64,000 nucleotides of DNA from an uncultured Spirochaetaceae bacterium (GTDB lineage Bacteria; Spirochaetota; Spirochaetia; Treponematales; Treponemataceae), in contig CADBSK010000013.1 in the NCBI GenBank assembly GCA_902797305.1, positions 1 to 64,000 of the forward strand. Direction: 5' to 3'. The position numbers and the translations under genes were made by a program. This document shows, piece by piece, positions 23,311 through 32,497 of this stretch (positions within the stretch are counted from its first letter, which is position 1; each line of letters opens with the position of its first letter). Below the pieces are notes generated by a model. The model ran no database searches, was not told where the DNA came from, and worked only from the letters and a program-made list of their open reading frames with translations.

Positions 23311-24867
23311 TTAGAACTTAGCTTTTCTTTGTCTAACTCTTTCGATGTCTTCGCAGAAGAGTTCGCGGAGGTCGTTTAAACCTAGAGCCATTAAAGCCAT
23401 ACGGTCAATACCGATACCCCATGCAAGAACAGGAGCATCAATACCCATAGCTTTTGTAACTTCAGGACGGAAAATACCAGATCCTCCAAGCTCGAACCAG
23501 CCAAGAACTGGGTGTTTGATGTGTACTTCTACAGATGGTTCTGTGAATGGGAAGTAACCAGGAACATATTTTACTTCTGTTGCTCCAGCGATTTCTGTAG
23601 CAAACATCTTTAAGAAGCCAAGTAATGTTCTAAGATTTGCTTCTTCTCCAATTACGATACCTTCTGTCTGATAAAAGTCAGAAAGGTGAGTAGCATCTAC
23701 TTTGTCGTAGCGGAAACATCGGGCAATACCAAAGTATTTACCAGGAACTTCTGCTTTGTGTAACTGGTGAGCAGAAAGAACTGTTCCCTGAGAACGGAGA
23801 ATAAGGCGACGAGTAAATTCACGGTCAAAGGAATAATTCCAACCGCGGCTACCAGAGTCTCCTCCGTTTTCGTGAACGCGAGCAATATTACTCAAATAAG
23901 GTTCTTCGATTGATTTTGCGTGTGTAGGATTTTTAATGCGATAAACATCATGAATATCCCGGGCAGCATGGAACTGAGGCATGAACAATGCATCTCCGTT
24001 CCAGAATTCTGTTTCTACAAGAGGTCCATCAAATTCCTGGAAACCAAGAGAACAGAGTTTATCCTTTACAGATTCAAGGAACTGAACGTATGGATTTGTG
24101 CGTCCAGGAATAATGCGTGCAGGCTGAAGACTAATGTTATAGCCACGGAAAGTACCTGATTTCCATTCACCAGAGGCAAGCATTTTTGGAGTAACTTCTC
24201 CAAGTTCCTTTCCGGTGATACCAGCTTTGCGTAAAGCTTCTGCAACCTGTTTTGCACCTTCTATAAGTTTATGTGTAACTGTTTCCCGTTCAATGATCTT
24301 AAATGGAGAATCAGTTGCACCACGCTTTTTAGCAAGGTTAGAAATTGTATCTAATTCTTCTTTAGAAAGGTTTGCTTTATCGAGTTGTCCGTTTTCTGCG
24401 GCAATTGCTTTTTGTAAAAGACTTGCGGTGATTGCAATACGAGCAGGAAGTGCTGCCCCTGTATATTCTGCTTTCTTTTCTGCGTTCATTTTAAGAACGC
24501 CTTCTTTAGAAAGCTGACCAAAGGCAGAACCGATATCCTTTTGTTCAAGACCAATGCCACTGGCAATTTCTGGTAAAGTTTTTGCTCCGTTTGCTTTGAG
24601 GAAAGAAACAACTCTTTCTTCTACAGAACCTGTTTTTGCTAATTCTCGACCATAATCGGTGATTTCAAAGTAAGTGTGAGGAACACGACCTACTTCTTTA
24701 AGCAAATTTTTACCAGCCAACCAAGAGAAGGCCTGATTTGCATGACCTTCCTTGTAATCCAACTCTTTAATCAGTTTATCAGATGTTAAATCATCCTTTT
24801 CTGAATACTTTAATAGCACCTTTACTTCAAGCGGGTGCAAATTTTTGATGATGTTTGAAATATCCAT
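23311..24867 (-). CDS. pheS: Phenylalanyl-tRNA synthetase alpha subunit, archaeal/eukaryotic type
   Basis: Charges tRNA-Phe together with a beta subunit. The 518-residue chain has N-terminal winged-helix repeats (about 1-140; LHPLEVKVLLKYSEKDDL, GRELAKTGSVEERVVSFL), not the short coiled coil of most bacterial PheS. The class II core follows: motif 2-like RDIHDVYRI and LILRSQGTVLSAHQL, and motif 3 LAWGIGIDRMALM. Spirochaetes are known to carry this archaeal-type enzyme, so it supports the taxonomic assignment. pheT is not adjacent on either side. The ATG follows an AT-rich TATATAAAT stretch closely and lacks a Shine-Dalgarno. Confidence 0.95.
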   Translation of the reverse strand: MDISNIIKNLHPLEVKVLLKYSEKDDLTSDKLIKELDYKEGHANQAFSWLAGKNLLKEVGRVPHTYFEITDYGRELAKTGSVEERVVSFLKANGAKTLPEIASGIGLEQKDIGSAFGQLSKEGVLKMNAEKKAEYTGAALPARIAITASLLQKAIAAENGQLDKANLSKEELDTISNLAKKRGATDSPFKIIERETVTHKLIEGAKQVAEALRKAGITGKELGEVTPKMLASGEWKSGTFRGYNISLQPARIIPGRTNPYVQFLESVKDKLCSLGFQEFDGPLVETEFWNGDALFMPQFHAARDIHDVYRIKNPTHAKSIEEPYLSNIARVHENGGDSGSRGWNYSFDREFTRRLILRSQGTVLSAHQLHKAEVPGKYFGIARCFRYDKVDATHLSDFYQTEGIVIGEEANLRTLLGFLKMFATEIAGATEVKYVPGYFPFTEPSVEVHIKHPVLGWFELGGSGIFRPEVTKAMGIDAPVLAWGIGIDRMALMALGLNDLRELFCEDIERVRQRKAKF

Positions 24868-24899
24868 TTTTATTTATATATTTTTAACCAATAAATTTT

Positions 24900-25298
24900 T
24901 TAGCGAACGAAACGAACGTGTGAATAGCGCTGAGCCCAACTGATACCACGACTATCCTTGTAGAATTTTTCTTTGTCCTGTTCCATGTAAATGTAACGGT
25001 AGTACTGATGTTCTTTTGTAAAATCTTCAAGAACACCAAGAACAGAGTTCATAGCACGGCCTTCGTCGTAAGTTACATACATACATGTGTAGTAAATACG
25101 AGCTTCATTAGACATTGGAATATATTCAATGCGAATTTTTCCTGTTTTGTCTTCTGGATGAAGATGCTGATTTTCTGGAACAATAGTCTTTACAGAGATA
25201 TCTACTTTTTCTTCAGGAAGTGCTGATGCAGTTGACTGTGCAAAAACTGAACCAGCAAAAACAAAAAGTGAAAGAAGAATTGCAATTGATTTTTTCAT
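24900..25298 (-). CDS. Small secreted protein, unknown function
   Basis: A 132-residue protein with a textbook signal peptide (MKKSIAILLSLFVFAGSVFA) and a likely cleavage site before QSTAS. The mature domain of about 110 residues has no family I can name; it has several Tyr-rich strands (EARIYYTCMYVTYDEG, HQYYRYIYMEQDKEKFY). GGGAGGA lies seven bases before the ATG. It is 32 bases upstream of pheS on the same strand and 32 bases downstream of another secreted protein gene, so it may belong to the transcript that begins at 28716. Periplasmic or outer-membrane location is likely. Confidence 0.8.
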   Translation of the reverse strand: MKKSIAILLSLFVFAGSVFAQSTASALPEEKVDISVKTIVPENQHLHPEDKTGKIRIEYIPMSNEARIYYTCMYVTYDEGRAMNSVLGVLEDFTKEHQYYRYIYMEQDKEKFYKDSRGISWAQRYSHVRFVR

Positions 25299-25330
25299 GG
25301 TAGTCCTCCCAAAAGTGGCAGTTCACAAAT

Positions 25331-26023
25331 TTAGAATTGTGTGTACTTAATTATTCTATCCGTTTCTAGAAAAAAATCAAGTTCAACTATATATTGTCCT
25401 TCGATTATGCCAATTCTAGGTGCGGCGGAAAGAATGAGTTTTCCGTCGATTTCTTTTGGTTTGTTTTTTATAATTCCACGGTAGTATTTGCGGATACCGT
25501 CAATTATGGCGTTATTCGTGGCTTCTATAATTCCGTCAAATCCGCTGCTTAATTTGCCGGCCCCTCTTCCTTGTCCTTTTTTTGTTTGAATAGAATTCCA
25601 CTGTGAAAAGGTCCATTTTTGCTGGTCTGTACGCAGATATTCAGCCCAACTGTGCAATTTGTTTTCTATTACTAGAGGCTTTTTATAAACAATTGGATTT
25701 TGTGTGTAATCTACAGTATTAATCGGTTCAGTTTCAAAATATTCTTTTACATTTCTAAGTTTGTCAGAAGGAGTGTAGTAAAAATTCCAGCCATAAACCA
25801 TACCGTTTATCAAAAATTCGCTGACGGTTTTTATTCGGTTAATTGAATAGTCAAATGGTTCTGCTTCAGTATTTTTTGCTTCATCTGATTCTGGATAAGC
25901 GTCTAATTCTGCCCAGATATCAATTACAATTCTGTTTGTAAAGTCTGGAGTTTGAGAATAAATAAATGCACTGAGGCAACTTAAAAAGAGAGTTGTAAAA
26001 AGGAGATAGAGTTTTTTTTTCAC
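25331..26023 (-). CDS. Secreted protein, unknown function
   Basis: A 230-residue protein with a signal peptide (MKKKLYLLFTTLFLSCLSAFIYS, cleavage near residue 23). The mature part has long stretches typical of conserved treponemal periplasmic proteins: EFLINGMVYGWNFYYTPSD, a Trp-rich KWTFSQWNSIQ, and a final strand region GIIEGQYIVELDFFLETDR. I recognise no catalytic motif. The start follows the GGDEF gene stop by two bases, so the two are almost certainly co-transcribed. This hints at, but does not prove, a link to c-di-GMP signalling. Confidence 0.8.
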   Translation of the reverse strand: MKKKLYLLFTTLFLSCLSAFIYSQTPDFTNRIVIDIWAELDAYPESDEAKNTEAEPFDYSINRIKTVSEFLINGMVYGWNFYYTPSDKLRNVKEYFETEPINTVDYTQNPIVYKKPLVIENKLHSWAEYLRTDQQKWTFSQWNSIQTKKGQGRGAGKLSSGFDGIIEATNNAIIDGIRKYYRGIIKNKPKEIDGKLILSAAPRIGIIEGQYIVELDFFLETDRIIKYTQF

Positions 26024-26025
26024 TA

Positions 26026-27129
26026 TTATTCTTCTTCCAGATTTGTTACAAGAGAAGGAGGTGCATAGGTTACTCTGTTACGACCATTATGCTTAGACAT
26101 ATAAAGCCCCTGATCGGCCTGGTTTACAAGGTTTTTAGGAACGGTGATAGGGTTGTCCTTATAGTCAAAAACTGCAACACCAACAGAAATAGTTACTTTC
26201 ATATGCTGATCGTTGTAAACAAAGTCGTGAGCGGCAATACTTGATCTGATTCTTTCTGCGATTGCCATTGCAACTTCTTTTTTTGTGTTGTTCAAAAGGG
26301 CTGTAAATTCTTCTCCACCGTAACGGCTTGCAAGATCTTCTTCGCGGAGATTAGATTTTATAAGTGAGGCAACTTCTTTTAGAACGTAATCACCACATTC
26401 GTGACCGTAAGTATCGTTAAAGTGCTTAAAAAAGTCGATATCAAACATCAGTACTGAAAGTGGAAGATGCTGAGAGTGGGCAATATCAAGCTTTTCAGAA
26501 AGTACGTTAAAGAAGAAATATTTGAGCTTAAGATGTGTCATCATGTCTGTAGAAGACCGCTCGATTAATGCTGTATTATTGATAGAAATTGCTGCGAGGT
26601 TTGCAATATTCAATATCTGATCTTTTTCATAGTCAGAATAAGCAATGTCTGCATCTGGGTCTAACAAGAACCTTTCTCCGAGATACAAAATACCGTTGAT
26701 GTGGTTCTTTAGAATAAGTGGAACGATTAGTGTTGGATTAAGACTTTTGAGCATTGGAATTGCAGGACTTTCTGAGCAGCGCAATAACAGGTAATCAAGT
26801 TGTACAGGTCTTTTTTCTTCTGCAAGTACATTTATTATTGGATCGTTAAAGGCAATTACATATTCTTCGTCTTTTTTTGATTTATTTCGAGTCTGTAGTT
26901 CAAAGTTTTCTGATTTGAGAAGGTCTAAAACAAAAATACCGGCATTTGTGACATGCATCTGAGCCATGCACGAAAAGGTGATTGAGTCTAAAAGTTTTGA
27001 GCCTTCCAGTGTTGTAGAAAACGATCGGGAAATATCTAAAAGTTGTTCCAAATCGTAAATACGTTTTTCATAACTGGCTGTGAGTTCCTGTAATTTTGTT
27101 GTGTCGTATCTACTGTTTTCCATACTCAT
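26026..27129 (-). CDS. GAF-GGDEF diguanylate cyclase
   Basis: Makes the second messenger cyclic di-GMP. The 367-residue protein has a short N-terminal coiled coil (about 10-35), a GAF-type sensor domain (about 40-190) and a C-terminal GGDEF domain. The active site reads RYGGEEF, a functional variant, and REED five residues before it is an intact RxxD inhibitory site, so product feedback is expected. There are no membrane helices, so it is cytoplasmic. GGGAG lies eight bases before the ATG. It sits between a spirochaete-specific protein (15-base gap) and a secreted protein (two-base gap). Confidence 0.95.
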   Translation of the reverse strand: MSMENSRYDTTKLQELTASYEKRIYDLEQLLDISRSFSTTLEGSKLLDSITFSCMAQMHVTNAGIFVLDLLKSENFELQTRNKSKKDEEYVIAFNDPIINVLAEEKRPVQLDYLLLRCSESPAIPMLKSLNPTLIVPLILKNHINGILYLGERFLLDPDADIAYSDYEKDQILNIANLAAISINNTALIERSSTDMMTHLKLKYFFFNVLSEKLDIAHSQHLPLSVLMFDIDFFKHFNDTYGHECGDYVLKEVASLIKSNLREEDLASRYGGEEFTALLNNTKKEVAMAIAERIRSSIAAHDFVYNDQHMKVTISVGVAVFDYKDNPITVPKNLVNQADQGLYMSKHNGRNRVTYAPPSLVTNLEEE

Positions 27130-27144
27130 AATTACTCCCGTTTT

Positions 27145-28716
27145 CTAAGCAGATATTATAGCATAGTTTTTCATGATATCAAAAAAAGTTCCCCATCGTG
27201 AGTACTGTTGTTCAAGCAAATCGCTGTTATCTCTATTTCGGGAAGACATCATCAAAACTTTAAGGTTAGAAATAATTTCGCAGTTAGGTTTTTTTGCATC
27301 TGCTAAAAGGGATTCAATGTGTCGGTTCAGAACGTTTAGAACGTGAACCTGAGTTGTTATAAGTTTATTTGCTTCGGAATTAATTCCGTTAACCATCATC
27401 TCGAGCTTTTTAAAGAAGTCTGGGTCGTTGTGGCTGTCTCTCAAATATCCTTCGATATGGGAAACGTCGTATTTTTCGCCTTTGTCAAAACTGTGTTCAA
27501 ATTCCTGAATTGCGGAAGCTGTGTTAAGTGCGGCGTAAATATCGTCAGAAAAGTCGGATTTAAACTGTGGGTTGTTAAAAAAACCTTCAATTACAATGTC
27601 GTTTAAGAGAGAACGGATTGGCTCAGAAAGGTATGCCTCTACGAAAGTTTTTAAAATCTGTACTGGTAAAATCCATAAGAATGACAACTGAGTTTCTGCT
27701 CCCAGTTTGTCGTTTAAGGTCTGGTTGTATCCGTTTACTGTTAAAAGATTTTGTGAACCAAAAAGCATTTCGACTTCGGCACGGATATTTTCGTTTTTCA
27801 TTTCGGTTTTAATTCTAGCTTCGTCTGCCTTAAATTTAGATTGAAGCATTTCTATAAAGTTCTTTTTTGCAGATTCTTTGTATGTAACAGAAGCTGGCTG
27901 AAAGTTTAAATCAGATTTTGCATAACAAATCAACAGCTTTAGTTTTTCAGGCGAAAGAATGTGGTTTATTACATATGCAATTTTTTTAACGTTCTCTGTA
28001 AGTTTATCTTCGCTAAAATTATGATTGCCGTTATTTTTGAGTTTAGCTAGAGCTGCAATTGCATTGCTTACAGAACTGGTTATGTTTAAACCGTTCATCT
28101 GATAGTAAAGATCTTCAAGTATGTTTGTGATGCGGCTTGCAGGAATTTCCAGATATGACGGCTGATATTTTAAATCTACAGCGATAAAGTTTGGATCAAA
28201 AATCTGTAATGCAGTTACAAAATTAAATCGGCAGAAATCTGCAAGCTGATGTAGAGAAATCAGAGTCTTATCGATTTGAGCAAAGGTTGGGCTGTTCATT
28301 TCGTGTATGACTTTTTCCAAGTTTTTATGCTGCCTGTCGTAAATCTGAGAGGTTGTCATACTTGTTTTAGAATAGAGTTCTTTTTTTCGTTCTTCGTAAG
28401 AAAGAGTTTCGATTAGTTGCTGTGTTTCGGCAGAAAAACCCGTCATAACCAGCTGTGCTTCGAATCGTTTTGAACGGGGAACGTCTGAACCGCCAATCGT
28501 ACAGTCTAAAAGATTGTTTAGGGGTTTGGCATTTACATATAAAAGTCTGAGGGCTTCGGCAAAATTAGGAAGAAGGTTTCCACTTTTAAAAATAACTGGC
28601 TCGTAATTGTGTAATTCGTTTTCCAGTTTACGCATTTGTATTTTTTTTTGTACTTCTGGGGAATTACGCTTGAAAATTGACTCAAAAAAATCTGAGATTG
28701 CCTGAATAATACTCAT
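27145..28716 (-). CDS. Spirochaete-specific conserved protein (DUF5312-like)
   Basis: A 523-residue, mostly helical, cytoplasmic protein with no signal peptide or membrane segment. Its size, the opening (IQAISDFFESIFKRNSPEVQKKIQMRKLE) and general layout fit a family I remember as spirochaete-restricted (DUF5312), but I could not check this. No enzymatic motif is visible. It is the first gene of the run that continues into the GGDEF cyclase and two secreted proteins. The ATG lacks a Shine-Dalgarno; a weak TTGTAA / TAAACT pair with 17-base spacing ends six bases before it. Confidence 0.75.
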   Translation of the reverse strand: MSIIQAISDFFESIFKRNSPEVQKKIQMRKLENELHNYEPVIFKSGNLLPNFAEALRLLYVNAKPLNNLLDCTIGGSDVPRSKRFEAQLVMTGFSAETQQLIETLSYEERKKELYSKTSMTTSQIYDRQHKNLEKVIHEMNSPTFAQIDKTLISLHQLADFCRFNFVTALQIFDPNFIAVDLKYQPSYLEIPASRITNILEDLYYQMNGLNITSSVSNAIAALAKLKNNGNHNFSEDKLTENVKKIAYVINHILSPEKLKLLICYAKSDLNFQPASVTYKESAKKNFIEMLQSKFKADEARIKTEMKNENIRAEVEMLFGSQNLLTVNGYNQTLNDKLGAETQLSFLWILPVQILKTFVEAYLSEPIRSLLNDIVIEGFFNNPQFKSDFSDDIYAALNTASAIQEFEHSFDKGEKYDVSHIEGYLRDSHNDPDFFKKLEMMVNGINSEANKLITTQVHVLNVLNRHIESLLADAKKPNCEIISNLKVLMMSSRNRDNSDLLEQQYSRWGTFFDIMKNYAIISA

Positions 28717-28797
28717 ACAAAAAGTTTAATCGGAAATGGCGAATTTTACAATGCTATTATATAGAAAGGAGGAGGTAAGACAGGGTTTTATTCTGTA

Positions 28798-29781
28798 TTA
28801 TTTTGCGACACTGTCAAAGATACGGTGATAATCAGCAATTGTGTTTGCATGTATTATCTGTGCTCTTAGTTCTGCTCCGCCAGGGATTCCTTTGGAATAT
28901 GCGCAGAATCGCTTTCGCATTTCGCGGCAGGCTGGTTCTTCCCCAATATCAGCGGCCAGCATATCTAATTCTTTGTAGCCGGTAATAATTTTACTTGAAA
29001 GAGGAATTTCTTGAAATGAGCCATTTTGAAGAAGAGATATTGTTTTAGTAAAGATAAAAGGATTACCCATCGCGCCACGGGCAAACATTACTCCCGAGCA
29101 GCCTGTTTCCTGGAGCATTCGTTGTGCATCCTGAGGCGTAAAAAGATCTCCGCTACCGAATACAGGCACTCTTGAATCAACCATTTCTACAAGTTCTTTT
29201 AATTTAGTCCAGTCGGCTTTGCCTTCGTAACCTTGTGCGCGGGTACGTGGATGCAGAGTTATAGCATCGCAGCCTGCCTGTAAAGCGGCATCAGCAGCTT
29301 CTTTAAATGTTATATGTTCGCTGTCCCAGCCAGATCTTATTTTTACAGTTACGGCGGCATTGCCATTTACGGCATTTTTTACAGCACTTACAACTTTGTA
29401 GAGTCTGTCGGGATCTCGGGTAAGGGCAGAGCCTGCTTCGGTTTTGATGATTTTTGGAACGGGGCATCCGCAGTTAATGTCGATACATTCGGTATGAGTT
29501 TTGTCTAAAACTATCTGTGCGGCTCTGGCCATGGTGTCAGGGTCTCCGCCAAAAATCTGTACGGAATAAACCTTTTCGTTTTGGGCGCGTCGCATCAGAG
29601 TTTCTGTTTTTTCGTTGTTACGGGTCAAGGCTTCGGCACTAACCATTTCGGTGTAAGTAAAACTTGCTCCGTGTTCGATACAAATGGAACGAAAAGAACG
29701 GTCGCTGTAACCTGCAACTGGTGCAAGAAACAAGTTCCCGTTCAATTGGATTGAGCCGATTTTTACCGGATGATACAGCAT
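28798..29781 (-). CDS. dus: tRNA-dihydrouridine synthase
   Basis: Reduces specific uridines in the tRNA D-arm using FMN. The 327-residue protein has NLFLAPVAGYSDRSFR at the FMN site, the active-site cysteine in CIDINCGCPVPKI, VTVKIRSGW, the HPRTRAQGYEG motif and GCSGVMFARGAMGNPFIF for phosphate binding. It falls in the DusB-like group. The start lies nine bases after the TatD gene, so the two form an operon. Confidence 0.95.
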   Translation of the reverse strand: MLYHPVKIGSIQLNGNLFLAPVAGYSDRSFRSICIEHGASFTYTEMVSAEALTRNNEKTETLMRRAQNEKVYSVQIFGGDPDTMARAAQIVLDKTHTECIDINCGCPVPKIIKTEAGSALTRDPDRLYKVVSAVKNAVNGNAAVTVKIRSGWDSEHITFKEAADAALQAGCDAITLHPRTRAQGYEGKADWTKLKELVEMVDSRVPVFGSGDLFTPQDAQRMLQETGCSGVMFARGAMGNPFIFTKTISLLQNGSFQEIPLSSKIITGYKELDMLAADIGEEPACREMRKRFCAYSKGIPGGAELRAQIIHANTIADYHRIFDSVAK

Positions 29782-29790
29782 CGTTTTACC

Positions 29791-30570
29791 TTAGGCTTCA
29801 GGAAGCTTAAATACTTTACAACTGTTTTTCCAGAGCTGAGCACTAAGTTCTTCGATGTCCATTTCGAGCATTTCTGCAAGGAAATTAGCTGTAGAAGTTA
29901 AGTAAGCTGGCATGGTGCGTTTTCGTTCGCGGTATTCTGCCGGAATCATAAATGGAGATTCTGTTTCGATTAAAACGCGGTCTAATGGAATATTCATGAT
30001 TGTTTCGTGGAGATTGCGGGCGTTACGATATGTAAGGTTACCTGCAAAACTGAACCAAACGTTCATATCGAGACATTTTTTTGCATATTCAGCGTCTTCT
30101 GAATAACAGTGGAAAATTGCTCCTGAATCTGGGATTCTTTCGCGGAGAATGTCATATACATCTTTTCCTGCATCGCGGTTATGGATGATTACAGGAAGGT
30201 TGTGATGCTGAGCAATTTCGAGCTGAGAAATAAAAAGTTCGATTTGACTTCGTTTATCACCAAACTGTTTGTAGTAATCAAGGCCTGTTTCTCCAACTGC
30301 TACAACGTTTGGATTGTTGAGATATGTTTCGATTTTGTTGATGTAGTCTGGACCAGGATTTGTAACTTCTGATGGAGCAACACCTACGGCATGATAAATG
30401 CCAGGAATAGCCTTGAGGTTTGGGTACACTCTTTCAAAATCGTGAAGACTGTTATTTATAGATACAATACGAGCTACACCTGCCTGTTTAGCCTGTGTGA
30501 TTACGCGTAATTGTTCAATTGGATCATCGTATATAAGCCCGATGTGAGCATGAGTATCAAAAAGTTGCAT
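29791..30570 (-). CDS. TatD-family metal-dependent DNase
   Basis: A 259-residue TIM-barrel hydrolase of the TatD family, which includes 3'-5' exonucleases acting in DNA repair. Metal ligands are visible: FDTHAHIG at the start, GETGLDYYK with the bridging Glu, PVIIHNRDAG, AIFHCYSED and LIETESPFMIPA. Length is typical. It starts the two-gene operon with dus. Which of TatD, YcfH or YjjV it matches best cannot be decided by eye. Confidence 0.93.
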   Translation of the reverse strand: MQLFDTHAHIGLIYDDPIEQLRVITQAKQAGVARIVSINNSLHDFERVYPNLKAIPGIYHAVGVAPSEVTNPGPDYINKIETYLNNPNVVAVGETGLDYYKQFGDKRSQIELFISQLEIAQHHNLPVIIHNRDAGKDVYDILRERIPDSGAIFHCYSEDAEYAKKCLDMNVWFSFAGNLTYRNARNLHETIMNIPLDRVLIETESPFMIPAEYRERKRTMPAYLTSTANFLAEMLEMDIEELSAQLWKNSCKVFKLPEA

Positions 30571-30719
30571 GGATTTCTTCCGAAAAAATGATATGAGGCA
30601 GGAATACCTCAGAAATGATTTGAGAATTCAATCACTTCTACCGATAAAGATAATATAGGAATCTTTTGTTGTCAACTTTATTCGACACTAACAGAAAAAA
30701 CAGTGTCAAAGAGTGCCAG

Positions 30720-30936
30720 CAGAGCAACCGCATTATAAACTGTTCTGCCTACAAAAATGGCTCCCAGTCGCAAAAACGGCTTATCAAAACCGCAAACTAG
30801 TTTGCTACACGCATTTTGTGCTTGTAATTATATACATTCGCCGCTCACGCGGCAGCACAAAACGAGTGTTTTTGTAAGCCAGTTTGCTCCTTCGCACCAT
30901 TTTTGATACAAAGTCAAATATAATGCGTTTGCCCTG
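30720..30936. mobile_element. MITE-like element with inverted ends (copy 2, complete)
   Basis: This 217-bp element occupies most of a 388-bp gene-free gap. Its ends are inverted repeats: CAGAGCAACCGCATTATA (30720-30737) against TATAATGCGTTTGCCCTG (30919-30936), 16 of 18 matching. Further inward the arms stay similar, sharing AAAAATGG and GGCTTA. A perfect 14-bp palindrome, GCAAACTAGTTTGC, lies at 30792-30805. Bases 30799-30936 repeat at 1-138 with about 98% identity. No direct target duplication is clear. On the minus strand both copies carry a 31-codon reading frame. The remainder of the gap (30571-30719) has only a GACACT/AGTGTC hairpin and the tatD upstream region. Confidence 0.7.
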
Positions 30937-30958
30937 ATAATTTAAACCTTTATGTTTA

Positions 30959-31750
30959 TTAGTTATCTTCAGAATCGCTAAAAATACAAACCGAACCTAA
31001 AAAAGTAACAGTACTATAAGAACGGGAAAGAGTTATATCCTGAGCAACAGAAACTGCATACAAAGCCACATACCACTGATCATCACCATCACTTGATGAA
31101 CCAGATGTATTCAAATCAGCATCTCCTTCCTCTGGTACCTTGTTCACATTTTCATCTAATGCAGTTCTACCAAAGTCAAAAGACAACTCATTTTCGTGGC
31201 GCATTGGAATATATTCTTTTAAGATATTATTATTACCATCATAAATATTCAGATAATAGGGAACATTTTCACCGTAGTTTGTTAATCTAAATTCAACCTT
31301 GAGAGTTTCTTCTATGCAGTTACCATTGCTATCTTTATTAAAAATTACAGGACTGTTAGTTGAATCCTTAAGTCCAAGAGTTTGATAAGTATAGGTTTCG
31401 ATTAATCTTGTTGCAGCGGCAGATTCATTTGTAGAAGATACAAGAGAACTGATAGCAGATATATGAGAACTCATTGTTGAGTAGTGTTTATATATTTTGT
31501 AATAAATATCCGTTCCTAAAAACTTAAATCCAGCACTTCCGTCTAAATAATTTTTATTATTAACCCCGGCTTCTGCAGTATAAAAAGAAAAATATGATTC
31601 ATCGTAGTTAGGATATGTTTCTACCCCAGTAACAGTAGGAACGTGATTAGCAGTTGGTGGATCAAGAACATAATATTCGTCTAGACCACAAGAAAAAAAT
31701 AAAAGGCAAAAACAAAAAAGAAATAAACTAAATAATTTATTCTTCTTCAT
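30959..31750 (-). CDS. Putative lipoprotein
   Basis: A 263-residue exported lipoprotein. The N-terminus is a Lys-rich, Phe/Leu-rich signal ending in the lipobox LLFFSCG, so the mature protein would begin at Cys21. The rest has no recognised domain. It contains a Ser/Thr-rich segment, a carbohydrate-binding-like strand region (VEFRLTNYGENVPYYLNIYDGNNN) and a low-complexity Ser/Asp turn near residue 217. AGGAGG lies six bases before the ATG. It is the last gene before the MITE-like element and follows the TPR membrane protein by 47 bases. Confidence 0.8.
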   Translation of the reverse strand: MKKNKLFSLFLFCFCLLFFSCGLDEYYVLDPPTANHVPTVTGVETYPNYDESYFSFYTAEAGVNNKNYLDGSAGFKFLGTDIYYKIYKHYSTMSSHISAISSLVSSTNESAAATRLIETYTYQTLGLKDSTNSPVIFNKDSNGNCIEETLKVEFRLTNYGENVPYYLNIYDGNNNILKEYIPMRHENELSFDFGRTALDENVNKVPEEGDADLNTSGSSSDGDDQWYVALYAVSVAQDITLSRSYSTVTFLGSVCIFSDSEDN

Positions 31751-31797
31751 TTTTGCCTCCTATAATTTTACTAATATTTAAATATAAAATTTACTCA

Positions 31798-32466
31798 TTA
31801 GTTACTGGAATTATCCAATAAAAGTAAACGAGATTTTGCAAGGTTTACAAATGAATCATTAGAGACAGTATCTGTCAAATCCTTATAAGCCTTGATAGCC
31901 CCTTCTACATCACCTTTTGCTTCTTTAACACGACCAAGACTAAACTTTGCATGAGCAATCTGAACAAATTCTTTATATCCGATAGCTTTTTCATAACAAC
32001 TTTCAGCCTTATCAAGATTACCTAATTCTTCGTAAGCTACAGCAGCGTTATAATAACACAAAGGAGCTGTATAAACATTCTTATCTTTTTTTGCAGCAGT
32101 TTCCCAATAAGAAACGCATGATTCATAATTTTTCTGTGAATAAGAAATTTCTCCAGCGAGCATGTTTGCTCTAACACCAACTACTCCACCTTTTTTTGTA
32201 TAAGGTGTCAAATCTGTCATTGCTTTTGCACGACGAACATCAAGATCTTCTGCAGAAAGAGAAACAGAATCTTTTGTTAAATTGTAAGAAATAGAATCAA
32301 TTGCTGTTAAACCCTTTTTGCTAACTTTTGTATTGATAACAGAACATAATACAAACACTGTAATTACAACAACAGCCGCAACTAATACAGAAATTAAAAT
32401 TGTTTTTGCCGATGCAATTTTACCAGCAACTTTTTCGCTAACGCTTGAGTTTTCTTTTTTTTCCAT
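31798..32466 (-). CDS. TPR membrane protein
   Basis: A 222-residue protein with a short cytoplasmic N-terminus, one membrane helix (about 22-46) and an extracytoplasmic TPR region. The repeats are visible as GEISYSQKNYESCVSYWETAAKKD, APLCYYNAAVAYEELGNLDKAESCYEKAIG and HAKFSLGRVKEAKGDVEGAIKAYKDL. The layout resembles YfgM-like and tol-pal accessory proteins that act as periplasmic scaffolds. GGAGG lies about nine bases before the ATG. It follows the sigma-54-type activator by 31 bases. Confidence 0.85.
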   Translation of the reverse strand: MEKKENSSVSEKVAGKIASAKTILISVLVAAVVVITVFVLCSVINTKVSKKGLTAIDSISYNLTKDSVSLSAEDLDVRRAKAMTDLTPYTKKGGVVGVRANMLAGEISYSQKNYESCVSYWETAAKKDKNVYTAPLCYYNAAVAYEELGNLDKAESCYEKAIGYKEFVQIAHAKFSLGRVKEAKGDVEGAIKAYKDLTDTVSNDSFVNLAKSRLLLLDNSSN

Positions 32467-32497
32467 TTTTTATATATCCTCCAAATTAGATATCAAT

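Noticed and set aside
30571-30719. tRNA or CRISPR leader in the long gap before the MITE-like element
   Set aside because: No cloverleaf, no repeated spacers; only one 6-bp hairpin and the tatD upstream region.
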